Below are positions 42,627 to 54,088 of a DNA stretch of 64,000 bases, piece by piece. The stretch spans positions 17,966,501-18,030,500 of the forward strand of contig CM053794.1 in the NCBI GenBank assembly GCA_028671895.1, given 5' to 3'. The translations under genes were made by a program, and so were the position numbers. The stretch comes from Oenanthe sinensis. Taxonomy: Eukaryota > Streptophyta > Magnoliopsida > Apiales > Apiaceae. The notes under the pieces were generated by a model. That model ran no database searches, was not told the DNA's origin, and worked only from the letters and a program-made list of their open reading frames with translations. The number at the start of each line of letters is the position of its first letter. The first letter of the stretch is position 1.

Positions 42627-43366
42627 TTTTAAATAAATGCTTAGATTTGCCTGTAAATAATACTGATAATGTGCCTAGTGAATCAAATATTAGAAACATG
42701 CTTAGGGCTGTCAACTATGCAAATCCTGATATCAATTTAGGACAAGTAGTTAGAAAGTATCTTAGGAGAGAATGGTCCTGTTTCTTTGATGCAATAATAA
42801 AATGTTTTAGTGGTAAAATTAGTAATTTTAATGCCATAACTTCTGGCATGCAACAAATAGCATATAGTGTCTTGTTTGATGAATATCATGATTTATCTTC
42901 TATATTGCTATCTGAGATTGCTGCTAAGTTAGGTAAGAAGCATGATAGGTCTAATCATATATACTATGCTAGATTTATCATGATTTTTATTAATCACTTT
43001 GTCAAAGAAATTGAGATTTGCAGGGAAACTAAAACCATTGAGTGTTGGACTCAAAACAAAAGGGTCTTCAAAGACTTGGTACGAATCAATCTTCATAGTA
43101 ATGTAGAATTGATTTATCCACCTTTTGTTCAGGTATTTATCTCAACCCTAACTTCTTCCAATTCTCAATCTTCTTTGCCTTCTGTGGCCATAGAGGGTGT
43201 TAACAATGACCCCAACCCTTCTTCCCAAGCCACACATCCAATTTCTAAATCTAAATCTAAAAAGCCAACCTCAACAGGTTCCCAAAAACCTGTTGTCGTA
43301 AAATCAAAGAAAAGGAAAATACCTAGTATGGTAGATAGAGTAGAGGAGGATGTAGGTGGTGAGTGA
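42593..43366 (+). pseudogene. Accessory ORF of D, helical domain and basic linker
   Basis: Residues about 40-180 contain VRKYLRREWSCFFDAIIKCF, ARFIMIFINHFV and RINLHSNVELIYPPFVQVFI, closely matching element F (13,480-14,592) and distantly H (15,038-15,826). The remainder is Ser/Lys-rich and ends at a stop at 43,364. Confidence 0.75.
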
Positions 43367-43411
43367 ACTGAAGAACATCAAAGAACCCAGAAGGATAAGG
43401 AGAGTGAGGGT

Positions 43412-44266
43412 GTGCAACCTAAGCCAAGCCACTCCACAGTCTCTCAAAAGACTGTTGATGTTAATATGGAAAATCCACATATCTATTGGCATCCTCTCAA
43501 AAGGATGAGAGTATTGAAAATAGCCCACAACCAGGGGCACATAACCACTCTGGGGACACGCCATCCAAATTTACAAAAACCTATGGCAGGAGAGAAAAGA
43601 AAGTCACCTTTACACATGGGGAATCACACACTGCAAAATCACATGAAATTATGGTGGAGCCTTCTCAAAGTTAGTTTGATGCATCTCATATAAATGATGA
43701 GATGCAGCCTCATTCTCTCTCAATTTCAATCCCTTCTATTCTTCCTTCCCCTTCTCACCAAGTTTCTTCAGAAAATATTCTGATAGATAATCAGACATTT
43801 TCAGATTCTCCTTCTTTATTTTTCAAGGAGAAGCCAACACTCTCTTCTAAATTTTCTTCCCAGGAAATTCAGGATTCCATTTCTCATATCATTACAAATA
43901 TTACTTCTCAAATTATTACCTCAACTGTTTCTACTCCATCAATTGATATTTCTTCATCAATTGATGTTTAACCATTGACTGATAAGCCATCGATCGACAC
44001 TCAAGATCAATCGATGGGTATGCATCATTCGATGGATATCCCAACCACTTCAACTGATAATATCTATACATCAATTGATGATCAAAAACACTCTTAGGAT
44101 TGAGTGAGTTGAGTGAGAGACAGGATTGCAGCTTGGCAAAAGCAGAGGGAGTGAGTGAGGACATTCTTATTTCTTCCAGGAATGTGAGTGAAATACTTGA
44201 GGGCCCCACCTTAGAAAGTGCACAGGATATGAGTGAGAGAGAGGTGAGATTCCAGGATGAGATCCT
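43412..44266 (+). pseudogene. Accessory ORF of D, linker part up to the E insertion
   Basis: Open pieces at 43,702-43,971 (89 residues, ending STPSIDISSSIDV) and 44,100-44,266, with stops and shifts between. The stretch 43,935-44,085 is again the near-palindromic motif read as S-I/M-D units. Element E interrupts the ORF at 44,266; the frame resumes at 52,243. Confidence 0.65.
44262..44266 (+). repeat. Target-site duplication of element E, left copy
   Basis: ATCCT, repeated at 52,238-52,242. Confidence 0.95.
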
Positions 44267-45424
44267 TGTTGGGACAATCGAATCATGATGCTGCGTTTTA
44301 TGATATGAAAATGAACGAGTTCGAATAGAAAATTAACCTTAATCGCTACGGCGCAAGTGATTCAAATCCACGTCTTCTACTGTATTCCCGTATTCACCTT
44401 GAGCGAAGTGTGGCCTTCGATCCTCCCAAGGTTGCCTCCCTTCTAACTTTGAGATCTTGGAACCCTAGTTCTTGGTTGCCTCCTTGAACGGCTGCTCACA
44501 AAAACCCTAGTATTTTCCAACTCATAGCTAGAAGAGAATAAGATGAATATATAGGCTACAGTAGGGATCCTGGATAATTAGGTCGGGCCTTCCAATGACA
44601 TTCTGGGTCAAGCCCAATGTCATTAAATATTAATTCAATCCACTAAAGAATTAATATTTGCACTACCTCTCCTAATGCCGTAATTTAATTATTTAATTCG
44701 GCTCCAATATTATTTGCTTATTAAATTCCCCATGTTTAAGATATCGAATGTCCATTAATTAAATTAATTTCTGATAATTAATTTAATCAATATCTTTTAT
44801 CCTTGATCATCCACTCAACCTTATAATTATGCAAGAACAAATCTGCCTGCAGGACTAAAGCATAATTATCTTTATGAGCTTTCAAGAGGACATCATCACC
44901 CGAATATTTTCGGACACGGTTTCCTTTTATAGTCAATATCCCACTCTGTATGCAATGTCATTGTCCAAAACATAATATTGTGATTAACAAAAAATCACAT
45001 CACATATGAATCAAAACATGTGCATTGCATACAAGTGTCAATCACTGTATCCGGATTAAGAACCTAAGCAATAATAATATTATAGAATCTTAGTTCTTCT
45101 TTATTATCAGAATAGAAGAACAATTCTAATATTTTAATCCCGTTCAATATACACAAAGCATACAAGTATTATTCAATAATCAAGATAGATTATTTCCAAA
45201 TAATACTTCAGTCATTCCAGTGGTTTGTTTAACTCCACTTAAACTGTGAACATTTATTATATTATATATAGACACTGACAATCTAATCTTCTGTTATCCC
45301 ATTTGATACTAGATTATCCACAATATATAATATACAAACAGTGTTAAAATACGCATTCAAGATTCTCAATAAAAAAAGACAATGTCATATACTTCAAACG
45401 AATAGTTCAGTATACTCCCTAACA
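44267..45424 (-). repeat. 3' LTR of copia E
   Basis: 1,158 bp, exactly the length of the 5' LTR at 51,080-52,237. I see six differences, all transitions. TG...CA ends. Confidence 0.95.
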
Positions 45425-45434
45425 ATCTCCCACT
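45425..45434 (-). other. Polypurine tract of E
   Basis: The minus strand reads AGTGGGAGAT directly before TGTTAGGG of the 3' LTR. Confidence 0.8.
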
Positions 45435-45545
45435 TATACTCAAGCTATTCTTTGAGTATATCAGTGTTATATTACAAGCAATCCACTATCAATTAAATAA
45501 CTATTATGTGACCATACATCTGACTCTTATCGCCTCCACATGCTG

Positions 45546-48500
45546 CTAAAAAGCCTTAGCTGGTAAGCTCTTTGTGAAAGGATCTGCCCGGTTGTCCTTT
45601 GATGCTATATCAGTCACAATAATATCTCCTCGCTTAACGAATTGTCGTATAAGGTGATACTTACGCTCGATGTGTTTTGCTGCCTTATGGTCTCGCGGTT
45701 CCTTTGCATTTGCCACAACACCAGTGTTATCACAATACACTGTCAAGCTCCTAGGCAAATTAGGTACCACATCTATGTCCAAAAGAAAGTTTCTGAACCA
45801 TATTGCCTCTTTGGCTGCCTCCGAAGCTGCCACATATTCGGCTTCCAAGGTAGAGTCAGCAACGCATTTCTGCTTTACACTCCTCCATATTACAGCTCCA
45901 CCTCCTAAGGTAAACACATATCCCGAGGTTGATTTCCTCTTATCTCTATCTGCTTGGAAATCTGAATCGGTATATCCTAGAGGTAACAAATCTGAGGCCT
46001 TGTAAATTAGCATATACTCCTTAGTCCTTCTCAGGTACTTGAGTATAGCCTTTACTGCACTCCAATGTTCCTGTCCTGGGTTTGACTGATATCTGCTAAC
46101 CATGCCCACGGCAAAACAAATATCAGGTCTCGTACATAACATTGCATACATTAAGCTTCCGCATGCCGAAGCATAGGGAACCGCTTTCATGCTCTCTATC
46201 GCCTCTGGTGTCTTAGGACACTGTTTCTTTGATAGAGCAACTCCATGTTTATAAGGTAGGTTACCCTTCTTGGAGTTCTACATGTTAAAACGAGCCAATA
46301 CCTCATCAATATAGGGCTCTTGGGATAAAGCCAACATCCTTTTCTTGCGATCCCTTATAACTTTGATCCCAAGGATGTATGCCGCTTCACCTAAGTCCTT
46401 CATTTCGAACTGTTTGAACAACCATGCCTTTACCGCTGATAACATCCCTACATTGTTTCCAATGAGTAAAATATCATCTACGTATAGCACTAGAAAAGTC
46501 ACTGAACTACCCTCACATTTCTTGTACACACACGACTCGCTTGGACATTGATCAAATCCGTATGTCTGGATTACCTGATCAAAGCGAATATTCCAATACC
46601 TAGAAGCTTGTTTAAGTCCATAAATGGACTTCTTAAGCTTACATACCAGATGCTCTTGGCCTTCCTTAATGAATCCTTCTGGTTGTTGCATATAGATGAT
46701 CTCATCATCAAGACTCCCATTTAGGAAAGCTGTCTTGACATCCATTTGCCAAATCTCATAATCGAGATGAGCTGCTATAGATAAAAGAATCCGGATCGAC
46801 TTTAGCATGACTACTGGCGAAAAGGTTTCCTCATAATCGATCCCTTCTTTCTGAGTATACCCTTTCGCAACAAGTCTTGCTTTCCAAGCTTTTACCTTTT
46901 TGTCAGATCCTCTTTTTCTCTTGTAGATCCACTTACATCCAATGGGTTTTACACCTTTGGGTGGTTCCACGAGCTCCCAGACTTGATTTGAATACATAGA
47001 TTCCATCTCAGATTTCATTGCTTTTTGCCATAGATCTGCATCTTTGTCTTGCAGTGCTTCCTCGTATGTCATGGGATCCTCATCATGTTCCTCAGAGACC
47101 AAGTCCGAAGACTCTCCCAATAACATGAATCTGCTGGGTTTACGAATAACCCTCCCACTACGACGAGACACCGGTGTGGTATTAGTGATAGGTTGTGTGT
47201 TCTCTTGTGGCTGTTCTACTTGTACTATTGGCACTTGTTCATTATTTGTCTCTCCCACTAGTTCCTCTAAAACGACACTGCTCATGGGTTTATGGTTCAT
47301 CATATAGTCCTCCTCTAGGAATCTAGCATTGGTACTAACAATGACATCCCGATCCTTAGGACTATAAAATAAATATCCTTTCGTTCCCATGGGATAGCCT
47401 ACAAAAAGCCTTACTTCTGTACGAGATTTTAACTTAGTCACGTTCTTGTTCAACACATGTGCTGGACAACCCCATATCCGAATATGTCTTAGACTAGGTT
47501 TTGAACCAGTCCACAATTCTTTTGGAGTCTTAGGAACTGACTTAGAAGGAACTAAATTCAAAAGATAAGCTGTTGTTTCTAAAGCATGTCCCCAAAACGA
47601 CTTGGGTAATTCTGAATAACTCATTATCGATCTAACACTCTCCAAAAGAGTACGATTCCTTCTCTCCGCTACACCATTCTGTTGGGGTGTTCCAGGTGCA
47701 GTCAACTGAGACATGATCCCATTCTTTGATAAGTAATCCCTAAATTCTCCAAGCAAGTATTCGCCACCACGATCTGATCGTAGTGACTTGATACATTTTC
47801 CATGTCGCTTCTCCGTTACAGTTTTGTACTCCTTGAACTTGTCAAAGCACTCTGATTTACGGCGCAACAAATAAATGTATCCATATCTAGAATAATCATC
47901 AATAAAAGTGACAAAATATTCATAACCACCTCTTGCTTGAATATTCATGGGACCACATAAATCAGTATGAACCAATTCTAACACTTCTCTGGCTCTATTC
48001 CCTTTTGCCTTAAAAGGCCTAGTGGTCATTTTACCTTCCAAACAGGATTCACAGACTGGAAATGGCTCCACTGCCAATGAGCCTAAAGGCCCATCTACTA
48101 CCAGTCTTTGAATCCTCCTCAAGTTAATATGACCTAATCTTAAGTGCCAAAGATATGTTTGGTTCAAAGAAGAAGGTTCCTTTCTTTTAGTAGTGATAGA
48201 AGATGTGTTATTTAATACCCTATGTTGTAGTTGCAGTGCAGGTTGATTAGGAGTGATTATGTATAAATTGTCTTGCAATGTACCAGAACATATAACTAGT
48301 TTATTCCTCATAATTGAAACATTATGATCCAAACAAACATTATAACCATCCAAAGCAAGTTTAGAAACCGAAATTAAATTCCTTCTAAACGAAGGTACAT
48401 AAAGACAATTGTTCAAAACCAAATTCCTATCATAACCAAAAGATAAATTAACATCTCCCACTGCAACTACTGCTACTTTCGTAGCATCTCCCATGAACAC

Positions 48501-49478
48501 ATATATCTCGCCATCTCTAAGCATTCTGGATTGCTGGAACCCCTACATAGAATTACAAACATGATCAGTGGCTCCTGTATCTACACACCAAGTGCTCGTA
48601 GATATAGCCGCTATATATGTTTCTGTAACTAGAGAAAGAGACATACCAGTATTGTTTTTCTTCTTAGGAAGAGGACAATCCTGTTTCCAGTGACCCGACT
48701 GCTTGCACCTGAAGCACTTGCCCTTGGGCTTTTTCACAGCACCACATTGAACTCCCACAGCTTTCACAACTTTCTGTGTCTGAGCCTTTTTCTTCTTCTT
48801 GGCTTTCGGCTTAGAAGAAGAAGGTTTCTCAGCCACATTGACTTGAACACTCTGCTGAAAAAGTCCTTCAGCTGCCTGAAGTTCTGTCAGAAGTTCCGCA
48901 AGACTATACATCCTTTTGTTCATGGTGTAATTCAAGCGGAACTGCTCAAAACTTTTGGGTAAACTCATAAGGATGATATCGATCTGGGTTTCCCCATCAA
49001 CCTCAGCACCAAGGATCTCCATCTCATTCAGATGTGACATCATCCTGAGAACATGATCCCTTACAGGTGTCCCTTCAGCCATCTGAGTGTTCATTAAAGC
49101 TTTCATTGCTACTTGCCTTGCAGCCCTATTATGATCTCCAAAAAGTTCTTTGAGATTAAAGAGCATATCTGAAGCAGTGGCCATAGCCTGATGCTGATGC
49201 TGCAAAACACCTGACATTGCTGCCAGAATGTAACATCGCGACATCTCATCAGCCTTAATCCACTTCTTATAATACTCCTTCTCAACTTCGGAAGCATTCT
49301 CAGCAGGCTCCTCTGGCTTGGGTTCATTAATGCAAAATTTGTACTCCTCAGCAGTCAACACAATGTCCAAATTACGTTTCCATTCAATATAGTTAGGTCT
49401 AGTAAGTTTGTTATCCTTAAGTATGGTAAAAAGTGGATTAAAGCCCATTATATCCTGAGAATCATACATATAACACAT
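45546..49478 (-). pseudogene. Gag-pol polyprotein of copia E, one frame with two TAG stops
   Basis: A single uninterrupted frame of about 1,310 codons except for two in-frame TAGs (48,543-48,545 and 46,278-46,280). Order: gag (residues ~1-230, MCYMYDSQDIMGFNPLF, then YIEWKRNLDIVL), intact knuckle CFRCKQSGHWKQDC, protease WCVDTGATDHVC, GAG-pre-integrase HLRLGHINLRRI with CESCLEGK, integrase (VHTDLCGPM, SDRGGEY, PGTPQQNGVAERRNRTL), RT (ARLVAKGYTQKEG, WQMDVKTAFLNGSL, LYVDDILLIG) and RNase H (YTDSDFQAD, STLEAEYVAASEA, YCDNTGVV), ending TKSLPAKAF. All catalytic motifs are present. The first stop lies inside the protease, so it is not a normal gag/pol boundary signal. Lineage differs from the SIRE-type elements (Tork/TAR-like; not resolved). 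Confidence 0.9.
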
Positions 49479-51060
49479 AATTAGAGGGTGTTTAAAAAAA
49501 TTGGTTCCTCTAATAATTATTTAAAATTAAAACACCAACACTTAAACACCATAGGTTTCCGGTATGCCACGTTGGGTGACTTATATACCACCTAAATTTA
49601 TTTAAATGTTACTTCGGTCCTACTACTAAATAATTAGTCACGTTAGGGTGATCTATATTATTTTTCATAGCTAAGTGTATACCATTATTAAATCTTAAAT
49701 TAATAATAATAATACCAGATGCGCCTTTTGACTATGATAAATTCTTGCTCCTAACAATAAGATACTACTAAAATTACAAATCTAAAGAGTATTCAGACTG
49801 ACTGGCCAGGCCGGTGGAAGCATTGCCAAGAGGCTAACCACTTTTCTAGACACCAATCTAAATGGCCAGGTAAGCTGCACGCTTTCCTAGACACCAACGC
49901 AAGAATACTCAAAGATGTGTTATTTTAGATTCTCTTCCTAGTTGAGCGTGAAAGCTATCAAAAAATAGGGTATTCTTTTATTATTTGAATTCTATGAAAC
50001 TTAGTACGCCACGTTGGGTGACATATGTACCTTCCAATATTCATAATTAATTTTAGAAGTTTGTTCTAGTAATTTCCATAACACTCTAGACACCATAAAT
50101 TACATGCCACGATGGGTGACGTATACATAATTTATATTCGACTTAGTGTTAAATTACATACAAACAATAATGGAGACCATGGGATTTAATACCAAATTAA
50201 TTCCCCTCCCACTTAGTATTTTACTATGAGGATTTTATCTAGATGCATCGTCCTATGTTATTTTTTCGCAGTCCACATGTATCATAATAACAATACATAT
50301 AACACATAACATAGCAGCATATTCATCATGATTAAAGCATAATAAAACAGCCCTATGTCCATGTCGTTCTAGCATGCGAAGGGTTAGTATCACATGGCAT
50401 AACAAACAAACATGGAACACATAGTAGTAATAATCAAGATCAGCAAACATTATGTAAAACATAATAAAATACATCCACTATTATGGCCCCGAAGAATAAT
50501 CTTCAAAATCATCCATCGATAAATTTTCGAAAATCTTCAGCCGCCTGTTTGACTGCCTAAACGAGCTCAGAATGGCTTGAAAAATCTGAAGATGTTTCAC
50601 ATCTCAGCCTGTAAGTCTCGTTCTTCCGTTTCCGAAAAGGTATTATTCGCCCCAATCGGATATCGTATGCAAAATCTGTAGCCAGAACAGCGAAGCAGCC
50701 ACGAAAACAGCATATAGCAGCGGAAGAACTCTGTTTCTCGCATCTTCGTTGATCAAACAATTACATACGGCAAATACAACAGAAAAATCTATTCTATTAC
50801 ATCAGATCATAATCTAAATTGAATACAATTCGAATTACAAGATTACAATCAAAATAGAAATCAAAATTTAAAACTAATCATGATCCACCCTCATGATTTA
50901 ATTTACAACCACGATAAACCACGTGGGATCCAAAAACATAATTACAACCATGGCCATAATAGTGGATAACAACCTGCATCAAAAAACAATACAAACCCAC
51001 CACTATATACATACATAATTACGACATGGACATCATATCATATAACGCAGAACCCTAGAA
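49479..51060 (-). other. Long 5' leader of copia E
   Basis: About 1.6 kb between primer-binding site and gag. It contains the phrase GCCACG(T/A)TGGGTGAC three times (49,563-49,580, 50,005-50,022 and 50,103-50,120) and a partly duplicated block with CTAGACACCAA (about 49,800-49,910). Small open frames here (for example 50,557-50,760) have no recognisable product. Confidence 0.65.
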
Positions 51061-51077
51061 CCTGGCTCTTGATGCCA
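51061..51077 (-). other. Primer-binding site of E
   Basis: The minus strand reads TGGCATCAAGAGCCAGG, two bases inside the LTR end. It differs from the shorter TGGTATCAGAGC site of the SIRE-type elements. Confidence 0.8.
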
Positions 51078-51079
51078 AT

Positions 51080-52237
51080 TGTTGGGACAATCGAATCATG
51101 ATGCTGCGTTTTATGATATGAAAACGAACGAGTTTGAATAGAAAATTAACCTTAATCGCTACGGCGCAAGCGATTCAAATCCACGTCTTCTACTGTATTC
51201 CCGTATTCACCTTGAGCGAAGTGTGGCCTTCGATCCTCCCAAGGTTGCCTCCCTTCTAACTTTGAGATCTTGGAACCCTAGTTCTTGGTTGCCTCCTTGA
51301 ACGGCTGCTCACAAAAACCCTAGTATTTTTCAACTCATAGCTAGAAGAGAATAAGATGAATATATAGGCTACAGTAGGGATCCTGGATAATTAGGTCGGG
51401 CCTTCCAATGACATTCTGGGTCAAGTCCAATGTCATTAAATATTAATTCAATCCACTAAAGAATTAATATTTGCACTACCTCTCCTAATGCCGTAATTTA
51501 ATTATTTAATTCGGCTCCAATATTATTTGCTTATTAAATTCCCCATGTTTAAGATATCGAATGTCCATTAATTAAATTAATTTCTGATAATTAATTTAAT
51601 CAATATCTTTTATCCTTGATCATCCACTCAACCTTATAATTATGCAAGAACAAATCTGCCTGCAGGACTAAAGCATAATTATCTTTATGAGCTTTCAAGA
51701 GGACATCATCACCCGAATATTTTCGGACACGGTTTCCTTTTATAGTCAATATCCCACTCTGTATGCAATGTCATTGTCCAAAACATAATATTGTGATTAA
51801 CAAAAAATCACATCACATATGAATCAAAACATGTGCATTGCATACAAGTGTCAATCACTGTATCCGGATTAAGAACCTAAGCAATAATAATATTATAGAA
51901 TCTTAGTTCTTCTTTATTATCAGAATAGAAGAACAATTCTAATATTTTAATCCCGTTCAATATACACAAAGCATACAAGTATTATTCAATAATCAAGATA
52001 GATTATTTCCAAATAATACTTCAGTCATTCCAGTGGTTTGTTTAACTCCACTTAAACTGTGAACATTTATTATATTATATATAGACACTGACAATCTAAT
52101 CTTTTGTTATCCCATTTGATACTAGATTATCCACAATATATAATATACAAACAGTGTTAAAATACGCATTCAAGATTCTCAATAAAAAAAGACAATGTCA
52201 TATACTTCAAACGAATAGTTCAGTATACTCCCTAACA
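51080..52237 (-). repeat. 5' LTR of copia E
   Basis: 1,158 bp, same length as the 3' LTR and about 99.5 percent identical by eye. Followed by the ATCCT target duplication. Confidence 0.95.
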
Positions 52238-52242
52238 ATCCT

Positions 52243-53699
52243 GATGCAAAATAGAGAGATGAGTGAGAGAGATAAAATAATTCCATTATTTGCACAGGAG
52301 TTGGAAAATGAGTTGATGTCATAGGAGGAAGGAGTCAAGTAGATATGGGGAGTATCAAATGCAGAAGCTAGTGGGAGTGGAATTGATAATGAAATTGAAG
52401 AGGAAGTTGATGCTGGTGACTTGGATCCACATAATTTCATTCATCCTGATCCACAATATCAAGGGTTGGCTGCTTCAAGTAACAGGGATGCAGAACAACT
52501 ATTGGGAATTGAGCATACATAACAAAGGACCAGAAATCTGAATGAGAGCATTGCCAATAAAACAGACACATGTTATATGGTACCTGAAGAGTTAGAAGAT
52601 GATTCTGATGAGGAGTCATGGATGAGCACATTTGATGGTTCATTAGAAGCTGCTGAAACTGAGATTCTTTCTCAATATAGGAGGGCAATGGTGGAAGGAA
52701 AAATTGAAGATCCCAATTAAAGGAGAATTGCTCACTATATGAGGGAATCACTGAAAATTTAAAAGATCACAGTGACAGGAGTGAAGAGAGAATTAGAAAT
52801 TATTAAGGATTCTATCAATTCTAACAAGGATGCATTGGAGAGAAGCTTGGATGAGAAACTACCACTTACCACAGAAGTTTGGATGAGAAACTACCAATTA
52901 CCACCATGGGTCAAATCAAGGACAAGCTTTTTAAGGAATCCAAGAATTTTGCAGCTTTGGAAACTAGAGTGGGGTCTCTAGAAAAGAAGATGGATGATAT
53001 TATTAAAGGCTAGAGTCTACATGCTTCCATTCTTTAGAAGTTTCTTGACATAATGCCACCACCTCCTCCAATTGATGATAACAAAAAGAGGGAGAATATA
53101 AAGAAGAAAGATGGTGATGTTAATGGTGATGACAAAGGCAATGGCAGTGGTGGTGTTGGTGGTTCTGGTATGGACAAGTCTAGTGGCATTGGTGGTTCTG
53201 CAGTAAAAATGACAAAATATGGAAGCAACAAGGATAATAAATCTTCAAAGACATCTAAGTCATCTAACCCAAATATGACTTGGAACAGAAAAAGAAAGAA
53301 TACAAGAAGTTTGAAGATGATCTAGAAGCTAGAAGGATTTCTAGGGAAAGAGAAACCCAGTCAATGATTGAGAAGGTAAGGAAAAGAATTGAAGACTTAA
53401 GAAAGAGCACTGAGTTGGTGATAGAGGCAGCAGAAAGAGGAAACTTGGATGAGTTCATTGCTCAAAACAGGAAAGTAAATGAAAATGCACAGAAGGTTGT
53501 TAAAGAAAGCAATTCAAATGCAGAAGCCTTTCTAACAATTGATCTTGAAGCCCTTGAAGAGAAGAAAAAGGGTAAAGCCATAATGATTGAAAAAGAAAAG
53601 AGAAGGAAAGAGCCAGTTGACCAGAAGCTTCTTCAAGGAGCCATTTCATCAAGATTGTCAGATGCTGCAAAAAGAGAAAAGGAGAATGAAGAAATTGCA
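52243..53699 (+). pseudogene. Accessory ORF of D, C-terminal part after the E insertion
   Basis: Continues the linker of 44,100-44,266. Then comes a block ETEILSQYRRAMVEGKIEDP (about 52,660-52,720, with a stop right after) matching F, a helical region, a Gly/Ser-rich low-complexity tract (about 53,085-53,210, GNGSGGVGGSGMDKSSG) and a strong coiled-coil frame at 53,280-53,708. The last part ends at 53,699, where it runs into the duplicated RPA1-like sequence, so the natural C-terminus and polypurine tract are missing. Confidence 0.65.
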
Positions 53700-54088
53700 A
53701 GGTACTAATTAACTAATACTTTTTTTATGATTAATTTTTAACATGCTAATATTTCATCATACATGCAATTAAACATGTAGGTATAATGAAGGTGCCATCA
53801 AATTAACTTCTCAATTTTGTTTGTGCTATTCAGAAACAAGTTATGTGACAGCTAACTATAAGCAATATTGAAGATGACTCCAAGTGGTGGTATTATGATT
53901 GGACAAAATGTCATGAAGAAGTGAGGAAAAATGAAGACGATTTCCAATTCATGAAGTGCAAATGCATTATTCCTTATCCGGACAAAAGGTTACATAAATT
54001 TTATAGTTTAGATATATCAAATATTAGGCCTTTTCTATTTCACAAATAAAATCTCTTATGCATATATTTGAAACAGATTCAGACTTTG
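53700..54088 (+). repeat. Partial duplicate of the RPA1-like target gene inside element D
   Basis: Matches 34,280-34,806, including the zinc-binding exon (KWWYYDWTKCHEEV region) and the bases ahead of the 5' LTR down to CTTTG. It lacks about 138 bp, and the gap is bounded by a TCTCAA direct repeat. The join to the accessory ORF occurs at AGGTAC, a 6-bp microhomology present at both parents (34,280-34,285). Several substitutions separate the two copies. Confidence 0.85.

Larger units (their letters stand above)
44267..52237 (-). mobile_element. Copia E, complete and young
   Basis: 7,971 bp with both LTRs, primer-binding site, polypurine tract, full gag-pol and perfect 5-bp target duplication (ATCCT). 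Inserted into the accessory ORF of element D. The two nonsense codons make it defective on its own, but everything else looks intact. Confidence 0.95.

Noticed and set aside
48543..48545. Programmed stop read-through between gag and pol in element E
   Set aside because: The TAG lies inside the protease just after its active site, and a second similar TAG lies inside pol, so mutation is the simpler explanation.
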